DNA from: Emticicia sp943368675
Lineage (GTDB): Bacteria; Bacteroidota; Bacteroidia; Cytophagales; Spirosomataceae
Assembly: GCA_943368675.1 (NCBI GenBank)
Contig: CALRLN020000215.1
Span: 1 to 8,716 of the forward strand
DNA length: 8,716 nucleotides
Direction: 5' to 3'
The number at the start of each line of letters is the position of its first letter. Position 1 is the first letter of the stretch. The notes below the pieces were generated by a model. It had not been told where the DNA came from. It did not search any database and saw only the letters and a list, made by a program, of their open reading frames with translations. The position numbers were made by a program, and so were the translations under genes. Positions 1 through 7,770 of the stretch are shown in pieces.

Positions 1-681
1 GGCAAGGAAGTATTGGCAGGTAATATTAAACTATTACAAAAGTACAGTATAGATTATGATAAATCGCTTGAAGATATTGTTGAGACCATTGTTCTGGTTG
101 CTGTTAACGGGAAATTTGCGGGCTATATTATTATTGCTGACGAAATAAAAGAAGATGCCGTTGAGGCCATTAAGCAACTGCATAAACTCGGCATAATCAA
201 AACCGTCATGCTAAGTGGTGATAAAAACTCCGTTACCCAAAAAACAGCCAGAAGTCTTGGTATTGATACTGCTTTTGGCGACTTATTACCTGAGGATAAA
301 GTACAAAAAGTAGAAGAGTTGCGGAAGATTACCACAAACGTAACTGCATTTGTAGGTGATGGTATTAACGATGCTCCTGTGCTGGCGCTTAGCGATGTTG
401 GTATTGCTATGGGAGCAATGGGGAGTGATGCTGCCATTGAAACCGCGGACGTGGTGATTCAGACTGACCAACCCTCAAAAATTGGCACGGCAATCAGAAT
501 CGGTAAGGCTACCAGAAGTATAGTAATACAGAATATAAGTTTAGCCTTTGCCGTAAAAGTAATTGTACTCATTTTAGGTGCAGGAGGACTAGCCACTATG
601 TGGGAAGCCGTATTTGCAGATGTCGGAGTAGCTTTATTAGCAATTCTGAATGCAGTGAGAATACAAAGAATGACATTTTAA
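1..681 (+). CDS. Heavy-metal (Zn/Cd/Pb-type) P1B ATPase, C-terminal part (5' end outside window)
   Basis: This is the end of an inner-membrane cation pump that exports divalent heavy metals at the cost of ATP. The frame is open from base 1 (first residues GKEVLAGN), so the gene begins upstream; an apparent TTG start at base 13 is not the real start. About 226 residues are visible. They cover the end of the nucleotide-binding domain, the P-domain with MLSGDK (about residues 70-75) and the hinge motif GDGINDAP (about 119-126), then the last two membrane helices (about 175-219). The lysine in the first helix (AVKVIV, about 186) and the aspartate in the second (FADVG, about 207) match the metal-binding Lys and Asp known for ZntA-type P1B-2 pumps, and the Cu-type YN/MxxSS pattern is absent. 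This supports Zn/Cd/Pb rather than Cu as substrate. The DKTGT phosphorylation site and the metal-binding N-terminus are off-window, so zntA versus cadA cannot be decided. It is followed by a strong terminator. Confidence 0.93.
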   Translation, partial: GKEVLAGNIKLLQKYSIDYDKSLEDIVETIVLVAVNGKFAGYIIIADEIKEDAVEAIKQLHKLGIIKTVMLSGDKNSVTQKTARSLGIDTAFGDLLPEDKVQKVEELRKITTNVTAFVGDGINDAPVLALSDVGIAMGAMGSDAAIETADVVIQTDQPSKIGTAIRIGKATRSIVIQNISLAFAVKVIVLILGAGGLATMWEAVFADVGVALLAILNAVRIQRMTF

Positions 682-700
682 TGAAGATTTTGGGTTTCAG

Positions 701-739
701 GAGAGGTAGTTTCATTATGAAGCTGCCTCTCTTTTCTTT
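701..739 (+). terminator. Intrinsic terminator of the metal ATPase gene
   Basis: Bases 701-731 form an almost complete hairpin. GAGAGGTAG (701-709) pairs with CTGCCTCTC (723-731), and the pairing continues inward through TTTCAT/ATGAAG, giving up to about 15 pairs including two G-T pairs, with a very short loop around 714-718. A T-rich run, TTTTCTTT, follows at 732-739. It lies 20 bp after the ATPase stop codon, in the orientation expected for a Rho-independent terminator. Confidence 0.85.
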
Positions 740-851
740 GATGTCTGTTAGAAAAATGCGTTTCAATAAAAATCCTGATTAAGATTATGCATTCTACACA
801 CTAAAATTGTAGATTTATGTTTTTTAATTGCACTCAACCTATAAAACTATA

Positions 852-2024
852 ATGATGCAAGAGACACTATCAAGACAAAAATTTCTGCAATACACTGCCT
901 CTGCCGGGGCTGCACTCCTACTCTCTTCTTTAGAGAGTTTCGCTTTTGAGAAAACAGATAAAAAGTTAAAAGTAGCCGTCATTGGATGCGGGAGTGTCAG
1001 CAATCGGTATTTACCTCAGTTACTATCTTCTCCCCTCATTGAGGTTGTCAGTTTATGTGACATAAAACCTGAGAGAGCCATTGAGCAGAATAAGCAATAC
1101 AAGGTAAACGCCCGCACTTATGCTGATATAGACCAAATGCTGGCCGGAGTACCGTTTGATATGATGGTGACACTTACAGATATGCAGGCACATGGAGAAT
1201 TGAACAAAAAAGCGCTGCTTGCCGGCAAGCATGTCTGGAGCGAAAAACCAATGGCTAATACTTATGCAGAAGGCAAAGCTCTGCTAGAATTGGCCAACAG
1301 CAAAAAACTAAGAATCTGGGGAGCCCCGGCCGTAGTAAACAGTCCGCAGTTTGCATTTATGAGTAAAACCATACAGGAAGGAAAACTGGGCAGAATTGCC
1401 TCCGCTCATGGGCAGTACGGACACACTGGTCCTACCTGGAGTGCATTCTTTTACGAAAAAGGCGGCGGCAGTATGCCTGACCTTGGTGTATATAATATGG
1501 CTACTCTTACGGGTCTGTTAGGCCCTGCAAGAAGCGTGATGGCAATGACGAGTATCGTAAACCCGGGAAGAACAGTGGATGATAAAGGTAAAATAAAAGT
1601 TGAAGCCGAAGATAATGCGCATGTATTATTGGAACATGACAAAGGTATTATTTCGCACGTGATGTGCGGCTTCAATTATTTCGATCCGCATGGCCATGAA
1701 GCCGGAGCACAGAGTCTGCATTCAATTCAGATATTCGGCGACTATGGCAATATGCGTTTGATAGGATACGATTGGGAAACCAATGGCGTAATATTGGACA
1801 CCTCGTGGACAGAGCCCCCTGTTTTGACTTCCACCGACAAGGGTGGCTATGAATGGCAGGAAGGCGCAAGAGTAGTAGGCGAAAGTTTGATAAAAGGAAT
1901 AGAACCACGCATTAATGGAGCGCATGCCCTGCATGTGCTGGAGATTATTGAAGCAGCCAGAAAGTCGTCTGCTACTGGTAAGAAAATAAAGCTGAGCAGT
2001 ACTTTTAAATGGCCGATGGTATGA
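852..2024 (+). CDS. Gfo/Idh/MocA-family NAD(P)-dependent oxidoreductase, probably exported
   Basis: A 390-residue protein of the Gfo/Idh/MocA family, which oxidises or reduces sugars, inositols and related polyols with NAD(P). An N-terminal leader (about residues 1-32) holds SRQKFL followed by the hydrophobic stretch AGAALLL, which resembles a Tat signal but has RQ instead of RR. The Rossmann fold starts near residue 39 with VAVIGCGSVS (GxGxxS) and reaches an acidic D70 at the end of beta-2. The family motif EKP is at 131-133. The C-terminal domain has GGGSMPDLGVYN (204-215), in which the usual active-site His position appears to be Tyr or Asn. Length is normal for the family. I chose ATG 852 (ATG 855 is equally possible) over an upstream TTG at 828, because ATG fits the length of a typical leader. 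No Shine-Dalgarno sequence is visible. A weak -7-like TAGATTTA lies at 810-817. The substrate cannot be told from sequence, and the neighbours give no sugar-pathway context. Confidence 0.9.
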   Translation: MMQETLSRQKFLQYTASAGAALLLSSLESFAFEKTDKKLKVAVIGCGSVSNRYLPQLLSSPLIEVVSLCDIKPERAIEQNKQYKVNARTYADIDQMLAGVPFDMMVTLTDMQAHGELNKKALLAGKHVWSEKPMANTYAEGKALLELANSKKLRIWGAPAVVNSPQFAFMSKTIQEGKLGRIASAHGQYGHTGPTWSAFFYEKGGGSMPDLGVYNMATLTGLLGPARSVMAMTSIVNPGRTVDDKGKIKVEAEDNAHVLLEHDKGIISHVMCGFNYFDPHGHEAGAQSLHSIQIFGDYGNMRLIGYDWETNGVILDTSWTEPPVLTSTDKGGYEWQEGARVVGESLIKGIEPRINGAHALHVLEIIEAARKSSATGKKIKLSSTFKWPMV

Positions 2025-2054
2025 ATGAGGTGAGATTGCTGGTGCCCCAATGGT

Positions 2055-2182
2055 GAATCGGGAATTAGTGAATTAGCGAATAATTGTTTTACACAATACT
2101 TCGCACCAAATCTTGCAACTTGTATCAATTGAGATGGTTAAAGACAGAACAGTACTTCTTATTCGCTAATTCGCAATTCATA
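2055..2182. repeat. Degenerate 8-bp repeats arranged as an inverted pair in the intergenic region
   Basis: The left arm (2055-2085) is a run of four imperfect units with period 7-8, of the form GAATTAGC: GAATCGG, GAATTAGT, GAATTAGC, GAATAATT. The right arm (2159-2182) carries the same unit in reverse complement about three times. The 14-mer GAATTAGCGAATAA at 2070-2083 is perfectly complementary to 2159-2172, with 75 bp between the arms. A small hairpin, ATTGT/ACAAT (2083-2087 with 2093-2097), sits at the inner edge of the left arm. No ORF of interest covers it. In RNA the arms could form a long hairpin between the oxidoreductase and the next gene, so termination or processing is possible. It could also be a miniature repeat element dispersed in the genome. 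Function is unknown. Confidence 0.6.
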
Positions 2183-2247
2183 AGTCGCAATTAAAAGCAA
2201 TTACTCAATATTTTCACCCTTATATAGTTAATTATATCAAAGTGAAT

Positions 2248-2255
2248 TACTTTTG
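2248..2255 (+). promoter_or_regulatory. Candidate Bacteroidota -7 promoter element for the 1101-residue repeat protein
   Basis: TACTTTTG fits the Bacteroidota sigma-70 (sigmaABfr) -7 consensus TAnnTTTG. It lies 20 bp before the ATG at 2276, which would give a very short leader of roughly 14 bases. No good -33 TTG was found at the usual distance upstream (the region around 2222-2230 is TATAGTTA-like), so the call rests on one element only. The leader has no Shine-Dalgarno sequence, which is normal in this phylum. Confidence 0.4.
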
Positions 2256-2275
2256 ATTAAAAATGTTGCCCTTTT

Positions 2276-5200
2276 ATGAAACACATACTTTTGTTTATAT
2301 TTTCATTCTTTACGCTCACGACTTTTGCTCAAAGTATCTCTGAAGACCAGGTTAAAAAATATCTTGATGCGCTGCAAAAAGAACAGATTATTTCAGAGTT
2401 TGGCAAAGACGGGTTTCTTAAAGCCCTTTCTAAAGACAACCCGGCAATCAAGCAGCGTTTGTCTGGAATGCCCTTTGGTGCATTAAGCAAATTTCCCGAT
2501 TCTCTGTTCCGATCCAGAGGCGCCATTCTAGGCTTTGTAGGCATTTTTGAGTTGATACGCAATGTTGGCTCAGCGGCTGACGAACTGGTGCAATTGCGTG
2601 AGATGTCGGAGAAAATACTAGGCGAAAGCATGTATTTCAAACCTGATATTGAAGGTGAAATAAATGCCCGAAACCCGATCTCATTTCTGGGATTGGAACA
2701 AAACCTGAAACCATCCAAAGAGAATTATGTTATTCTGGCCGATAAACTGAAAAGTATTCAGTTAATTGACCAGAAAGTGTATAATGAATTGCTCACCTGG
2801 CTCGAAAAAGACCGTATTAAACTCATCAATGACTTCGGCTTCTTTATTTATGCGGCCAAACAAACCTGGTTTTATGATAACTATGCATCTCAGAAAGCCA
2901 TTCAGTTTAAATTTATTGACAGCCTTCAGGCAGTTAAAATGCTGCCGCAGGAAAAAGCAATTGCACTCAAACAATCGTATAAGCCATTCGAACTGAAAAG
3001 CAAAGTAGATATACTTTCACTCTGCAATAATGTAGTCATCATTCCGAAAGAACAGGGAAATTTCACCCGTGAAGAAATCTACCATAACCTGTTTAGCGAA
3101 GTAAAAAGCAAGTTATTGCCTGAATTTACCTTTACGGATTTTTCTGTAAAGGAAATAACCGGAAAAAACACCCCGGAAATGTTTGACAGCCCAATGGGTC
3201 TGCCATTCAGAAATCCGATGGATAAAGATAAAAAATATTATCGCCTGCAATACAATGTCAATGGTCTTGCTTATTCACAGAAAGCAGACACAGATTTCTC
3301 CTGGCTAAAAACACTTCAGAAGAGCATTCCACCGGATGTACATCTTGATACCAACGTTATTAAATCTTATGCTGTACTTCTTTCTCCATTAATAGGCATT
3401 AATATCAAAGATTTTCAGTCTGTCAATGATTATCTCACTGATAAAAAATCAGATAAACGGCTAATAATTGTCAGCAATGAGGTGAATCCACTATTACCAA
3501 TCAGAGATGCAAGGAAAGTACTTGTAATGGTAGACAGCGTCCAGAATCTGGTTTTCAAAACCAGAATGACAGACAATACCTTTATTGCAGGCTTGCTGGG
3601 TTCTGAGAAAAGCGATTTCTCAGATAAATTCAGCCGGGAAAAACTAACAGCAATCATCCATGATTTTCAGGAAAATGGCATTTTACCTGCCGATACCAAA
3701 GAAGCTGTCGATAAAGCCATTGTTGATTTCAGATTTGAGTCGCATAACAGAAGCAATGTCAAGAGAAGTCTGCTTTTAAGTTTTCCTGCCATCATTGCAA
3801 AGGTTAATTTCAGCCCAAGAACTGAAACCGAGAAAATTAACTCTTTCAAAACATTTGTCGCAGAGCTTGCACGTGTGTCTCATAATCAGTTCAGACCTGA
3901 GAAAGTTACAGATAATTTTGAAAATGAAATAGTGAAAAGCAGTGAAAAAGACCGGAATCTGGTGATGGGATTCAGAATGAAGGATAAAAAATACGAATAC
4001 AAGCAGGAAGTCCCTCGTATAGATAAAGAATTGCTAGAGGCGCAAAAAGGATTAAAAACAAACGCCTATATGAATTTCGATAATATCACTCTTAATGAAT
4101 ATCAACTGATAGAAGTGGTTAATGCTTCGCTCGAAGAAAATAATATTGACGGTACCTTTTATAAAATCAATGGCAACTATGGCACTTTTTCTTTGAATAA
4201 TACCAGTAATTACATTTTCCTGACCAAGAAGCAATATGACTATATAGATAAAAACCACGCTGAGATATTTAATGAGCCCTCTACTGAAAATGCCTACCAT
4301 TCTTATCAGGCCCAGATAGCCGCGTTCAGCGTAGAAGATTTTGCAGAGGCATTGCAAAGAGAAAAAATGCTGACAGAGGAAGCCAGAAAAACCCTTGACC
4401 TGAAAAAAGCAAAAGAGCCCTCAGATGTTCTGGCAGCAAGTTCGAAAGCAGTTATGGTAAATCTGAATGAACTGGCGGGCAAGAATAATACTGAATTATA
4501 CAGCTATATTCTAAGCAAGTTCAGTTCAAAATTAATGCCTGATGCTAAAATAAGCGATATCAGATATGCTCAATTAACTGAGTCGGCAGACTCGACCGAA
4601 TATATTGAATATCTGATTTCCTTAAAAATAAACGGCAAACCGTATGAGCAGAAATTGTTTGTTTCGCTGAATAAGGTAGTTCGGAGTGCACTTGATTCTC
4701 TTAAAAATGAGAAGTCCCAGTATTTTCCCGGAATTGGTGAAAATCAGTTTAAAGTCATTAATGATTATCTGACAGATATTGCTTCTCCGGACAGATTAGT
4801 GATTGTATGTGATTACCGAAGCCCAATGTTATCGTTTGTATTGTTTGATAGCACACAGGCCAATCTGGTAGCAGAAACGCTTCCTAATAATTACGTCGAT
4901 TTTAATATGTATAACCGCGAGTTCAGCCGCGACAGTCTGCAAAGCACACTTTTTGAAATGGGGCGCATTGGTTTAATTGAACCAATGAACGAAACTCAGA
5001 AAGAAGATTTTATTCTGAAATTCCGCCGGAATCCGGGTTCCGGAAAGTCTTTACTGGAGGCCCTTCCTAAAGTGATGGTAAGAAGTAATATCTGGGAATT
5101 GGATAACTACAAAGACGTTTATAAGTCGTTGATTGATTCGCTGAAAACCATTTCCAAAGGCCACTTTAATCCTCAGAAGATAGAAGACAATTTTCAGAAA

Positions 5201-5581
5201 ATGTTAAAAAAAGGAGAATCCGGCAATAGAATATTCAAATATAGTTTCGAACTCAACAATAAAAAATATAGCGAGAGCCAGATTGTAAAAGGTATTCCTA
5301 AAAAGAAGAGTAAGGACAATCCGTCAGACTATGAATACTTTGAGTTTAATACAGCTAAAATGATTGAACTCGTAAATAAAGCATTGGCCGAACAAAATTC
5401 TGATTACTCGTTTTATGAATTATCAGGCGGAGAAGATGATGAACTGTCAGGCCCGCAGTTTATCCTTTTATCAGCCAGACAATATCGCTGGATAAAATCA
5501 AAATACCCTGAGATTTTTGATAATAATGAAGACATGCGAATGTATGATTCTGACAAAATTGAGGAAGAAAACAAGAATTAA
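2276..5581 (+). CDS. Exported 1101-residue protein of unknown function with a large internal duplication
   Basis: I do not recognise this protein. It starts with a clear signal peptide (MKHILLFIFSFFTLTTFA, cleavage probably before Q19), so the mature chain should be periplasmic, surface-bound or secreted. There is no lipobox cysteine, no later membrane helix and no known sorting domain at the C-terminus, which is highly charged (KIEEENKN). From about residue 209 the chain consists of two long, related copies (about 209-668 and 681-1084). Each copy has a ~120-residue module, a linker containing NDYLTD..(D/K)RL(I/V)IV, a second ~120-residue module, and a cap ending in (K/R)QY..I......EIF(N/D). 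The N-terminal 200 residues have helical segments that may be decayed copies of the module start (LDALQKEQII at about 30-39, LADKLKSIQLI at 154-164). No catalytic motif is seen, which favours a structural, binding or scaffold role, but that is inference. The start follows a TAnnTTTG element. The next gene begins 55 bp downstream without a visible terminator between them. Confidence 0.85.
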   Translation: MKHILLFIFSFFTLTTFAQSISEDQVKKYLDALQKEQIISEFGKDGFLKALSKDNPAIKQRLSGMPFGALSKFPDSLFRSRGAILGFVGIFELIRNVGSAADELVQLREMSEKILGESMYFKPDIEGEINARNPISFLGLEQNLKPSKENYVILADKLKSIQLIDQKVYNELLTWLEKDRIKLINDFGFFIYAAKQTWFYDNYASQKAIQFKFIDSLQAVKMLPQEKAIALKQSYKPFELKSKVDILSLCNNVVIIPKEQGNFTREEIYHNLFSEVKSKLLPEFTFTDFSVKEITGKNTPEMFDSPMGLPFRNPMDKDKKYYRLQYNVNGLAYSQKADTDFSWLKTLQKSIPPDVHLDTNVIKSYAVLLSPLIGINIKDFQSVNDYLTDKKSDKRLIIVSNEVNPLLPIRDARKVLVMVDSVQNLVFKTRMTDNTFIAGLLGSEKSDFSDKFSREKLTAIIHDFQENGILPADTKEAVDKAIVDFRFESHNRSNVKRSLLLSFPAIIAKVNFSPRTETEKINSFKTFVAELARVSHNQFRPEKVTDNFENEIVKSSEKDRNLVMGFRMKDKKYEYKQEVPRIDKELLEAQKGLKTNAYMNFDNITLNEYQLIEVVNASLEENNIDGTFYKINGNYGTFSLNNTSNYIFLTKKQYDYIDKNHAEIFNEPSTENAYHSYQAQIAAFSVEDFAEALQREKMLTEEARKTLDLKKAKEPSDVLAASSKAVMVNLNELAGKNNTELYSYILSKFSSKLMPDAKISDIRYAQLTESADSTEYIEYLISLKINGKPYEQKLFVSLNKVVRSALDSLKNEKSQYFPGIGENQFKVINDYLTDIASPDRLVIVCDYRSPMLSFVLFDSTQANLVAETLPNNYVDFNMYNREFSRDSLQSTLFEMGRIGLIEPMNETQKEDFILKFRRNPGSGKSLLEALPKVMVRSNIWELDNYKDVYKSLIDSLKTISKGHFNPQKIEDNFQKMLKKGESGNRIFKYSFELNNKKYSESQIVKGIPKKKSKDNPSDYEYFEFNTAKMIELVNKALAEQNSDYSFYELSGGEDDELSGPQFILLSARQYRWIKSKYPEIFDNNEDMRMYDSDKIEEENKN
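2900..5527 (+). repeat. Protein-level tandem duplication inside the 1101-residue protein
   Basis: Copy 1 covers about residues 209-668 (bases 2900-4279) and copy 2 about residues 681-1084 (bases 4316-5527). Landmarks align in the same order. Module starts: FIDSLQAVKMLP (213) with DFAEALQREKMLT (688). Linkers: FQSVNDYLTD (380) with FKVINDYLTD (825), followed by KRLIIV and DRLVIV. Second modules: KFSREKL (451) with EFSRDSL (882), then FRPEKVTDNFE (539) with FNPQKIEDNFQ (964), then KDKKYEYKQ (569) with NNKKYSESQ (994). Caps: KKQYDYIDKNHAEIFN (651) with ARQYRWIKSKYPEIFD (1067). The two modules within a copy also resemble each other, giving four modules in total. DNA identity between copies is low by eye, so the duplication is old. 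Confidence 0.8.
4559..4617. repeat. 59-bp imperfect palindrome inside the coding region of the repeat protein
   Basis: Three nested inverted repeats share one centre. The outer arms ATCAGATAT (4559-4567) and ATATCTGAT (4609-4617) match perfectly. TCAAT (4570-4574) pairs with ATTGA (4604-4608) after a 2-base bulge. The inner stem GAGTC (4580-4584) pairs with GACTC (4589-4593) around a GGCA tetraloop. This gives 19 pairs in 59 bases. It encodes about residues 762-781, within the third module. It may be a chance result of codon choice. Confidence 0.5.
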
Positions 5582-5636
5582 ACTTTCAAAACCAACCTAT
5601 CTATTCCTGAACCTAATACTTCTTTACTAACCGCCT

Positions 5637-7763
5637 ATGAAAAAAAGTATCTTCGCAGTGCTACTATCTATGGGCATTTTTCTGATAGCTGCTGCATTAC
5701 AAAAAAAATACCGACCTGATAGCGAACCCTATACAGAATGGCGGGAGTATCTCGGAGGGCCCGACCGTAACCATTATTCTACTTTAGATCAGATAAAGCC
5801 TGAAAACGTTCAGAATCTGAAAGTTGCTTGGACTTACTCAACGCCTGATTCAGGGCAAATGCAGGTAAATCCGATTATTGTAGATGGTGTGCTTTATGGT
5901 GTTACGTCATCTGTGCAGGCATTCGCCCTGGATGCTGCTACCGGTAAGGAAATATGGCGATTTGGCGATAAACTGAAAAACTTTGCCAGCACAAGCCGTG
6001 GGGTGGCTTATTGGAGCGAAGGGAATGATAAGAGAATTTTGCATACCATTGGTCACTATCTGTATGCAATTGATGCCATTACCGGGCAGCCGATTCCTAC
6101 ATTTGGCGATAACGGCAAAGTTGATTTACACACAGGGCTACCTGAAATAGCCCGGAAGAAATTCATTATTTCTAATACCCCCGGCACCATCTTCGAAGAT
6201 CTAATTGTGATGCCTGTCAGGCTTTCGGAAGGTGCCGATGCCGCACCCGGAGACATCAGAGCATTTAATGTAAAGACCGGAAAGCTGGCCTGGACATTTC
6301 ATACAATTCCGTATCCGAATGAACCCGGTTATAATACATGGCCTAAAGAAGCCTATAAAAATATTGAAGTAGGTGCAGCCAATAACTGGGCTGGGATGGC
6401 TGTAGACAGAGGGAGAGGCATCATCTATGTGCCAACAGGCTCTGCAGGATATGATTTTTATGGTGGTAAAAGAACCGGAAAAAACTTATACGCCAACTGT
6501 CTGTTAGCCCTGAACGCCCGCACTGGTAAATTAATATGGCATTTCCAGACTACCCATCACGATATATGGGACAGAGATTTACCGGCCCCTCCGAACCTGA
6601 TTAAAGTGAAACACAATGGTAAAATGATTGATGCCGTAGCTCAGGTAAGTAAGCAAGGATACGTTTATCTGTTTGACAGAGTCAATGGCAAGCCATTGTT
6701 TCCTATTCAGGAAATACCCGCGCCAAAATCAACATTACAAGGAGAAGTTGCCTGGCCTACACAACCAATTCCGACTAAACCTGCGCCATTTGCCCGTCAG
6801 GCACATACACTTACCGAGAATGATATCAGTCCCTATGCCGAAAACCGTGATTCTCTGCTGGCTCAGTTCAGAACTTATAAACGCAATAGATTTGCAGCAC
6901 CAAGTAAAGAGGGTACAGTAATTTTACCCGGCTTTGATGGTGGTGCCGAATGGGGTGGCGCCGCCGCTGACCCTAACGAAGGTATTTTATATGTAAACAG
7001 CAATGAAATGCCCTGGATACTAACCATGATTGATACACCTAAAAAGGATGCATTGGCCGGGCTCGGAAGAGGCGAGCGCATCTATGCCACAACCTGCGTG
7101 GCTTGTCATAAAGCTGATAGAAAAGGAAATGCGAAAAGCGGTTATCCTTCATTAATAGACATTGAAAAACGACGTGATAAAGCATTTGTTAATCAGATTA
7201 TCAGCAATGGCAAGGGCATGATGCCAGGGTTTACTACCTTAAGTGTGTCAGAAAAACAGGCATTGGTAGATTTTTTATTCGGAGAAGAAAAGAAAGAGGT
7301 TAGTGCTTCTGAAAATAAATCATTCAAAAACCCCTATCTGCCTTATGTAAGTACTGGCTATAATAAGTTTTTAGACAGCAAGGGTTTGCCTGCCATTTCG
7401 CCGCCCTGGGGCACTTTGAATGCCATCGATTTAAATACAGGTGAATACCTCTGGAAAATTCCTTTGGGAGAACATGAATCTCTGAAACAGAAAGGAGTTC
7501 CGACGACCGGGTCCGAAAATTATGGCGGACCGGTAGTAACAGCCAACGGTTTGCTATTTATCGCCGCAACAAAAGATGAAAAATTCAGGGTATTTAATAA
7601 GAAAACAGGCGCATTATTGTGGGAGACTAAACTTCCTGCAGCGGCTTTTGCCACACCCTCTACCTATCAGATAAATGGCAGGCAATACGTAGTGCTTGCC
7701 TGCGGAGGTACTAAATTAGGAGCCAGGAAGGGGAATCAATACGTGGCATTTGCATTGCCTTAA
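5637..7763 (+). CDS. PQQ-dependent quinoprotein dehydrogenase with an inserted cytochrome c domain
   Basis: A 708-residue exported enzyme that should oxidise a sugar or alcohol with pyrroloquinoline quinone and pass electrons to a covalently bound heme c. An N-terminal hydrophobic segment (about residues 4-21) is a signal peptide or anchor. The eight-bladed propeller shows repeated (A/K)TGK..W motifs: ATGKEIWRF (101), KTGKLAWTF (213), RTGKLIWHF (295), NTGEYLWKI (600), KTGALLWET (656). HHDIWDRDLPAP (307-318) and SKQGYVYLFDR (338-348) correspond to the region holding the catalytic Asp and PQQ-binding Lys of membrane glucose dehydrogenases. EWGGAAADP (438-446) and GGPVVTANGLLFIAAT (630-645) also fit that family. 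A heme-binding CVACH (487-491) with a likely axial Met in GMMPGF (528 or 529) lies between blades. There is no adjacent Cys-Cys pair, unlike methanol/ethanol dehydrogenases. The exact substrate is unknown, and no pqq synthesis genes are in the window. The ATG at 5637 directly precedes the leader. Confidence 0.92.
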   Translation: MKKSIFAVLLSMGIFLIAAALQKKYRPDSEPYTEWREYLGGPDRNHYSTLDQIKPENVQNLKVAWTYSTPDSGQMQVNPIIVDGVLYGVTSSVQAFALDAATGKEIWRFGDKLKNFASTSRGVAYWSEGNDKRILHTIGHYLYAIDAITGQPIPTFGDNGKVDLHTGLPEIARKKFIISNTPGTIFEDLIVMPVRLSEGADAAPGDIRAFNVKTGKLAWTFHTIPYPNEPGYNTWPKEAYKNIEVGAANNWAGMAVDRGRGIIYVPTGSAGYDFYGGKRTGKNLYANCLLALNARTGKLIWHFQTTHHDIWDRDLPAPPNLIKVKHNGKMIDAVAQVSKQGYVYLFDRVNGKPLFPIQEIPAPKSTLQGEVAWPTQPIPTKPAPFARQAHTLTENDISPYAENRDSLLAQFRTYKRNRFAAPSKEGTVILPGFDGGAEWGGAAADPNEGILYVNSNEMPWILTMIDTPKKDALAGLGRGERIYATTCVACHKADRKGNAKSGYPSLIDIEKRRDKAFVNQIISNGKGMMPGFTTLSVSEKQALVDFLFGEEKKEVSASENKSFKNPYLPYVSTGYNKFLDSKGLPAISPPWGTLNAIDLNTGEYLWKIPLGEHESLKQKGVPTTGSENYGGPVVTANGLLFIAATKDEKFRVFNKKTGALLWETKLPAAAFATPSTYQINGRQYVVLACGGTKLGARKGNQYVAFALP

Positions 7764-7770
7764 TAACGAG

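Noticed and set aside
681..782. A 34-residue ORF whose ATG overlaps the ATPase stop codon (TAATGA)
   Set aside because: It runs straight through the terminator hairpin at 701-739, has no recognisable protein features, and its composition looks like read-through of non-coding DNA.
828..851. Upstream TTG start for the Gfo/Idh protein, adding eight residues
   Set aside because: The ATG at 852 gives a leader of normal length; the added residues (MHSTYKTI) match nothing typical of such leaders and there is no ribosome-binding signal favouring the TTG.
1451..2128. Several minus-strand ORFs of 70-93 codons opposite the Gfo/Idh gene and its downstream region
   Set aside because: They are overlapping frames opposite a well-supported gene, have no family motifs and disagree with each other in frame.
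2740..4360. Short ORFs (60-101 codons) on both strands inside the repeat protein gene
   Set aside because: They are shadows of the 1101-codon frame, with no signal peptide, motif or spacing that would support a separate gene.
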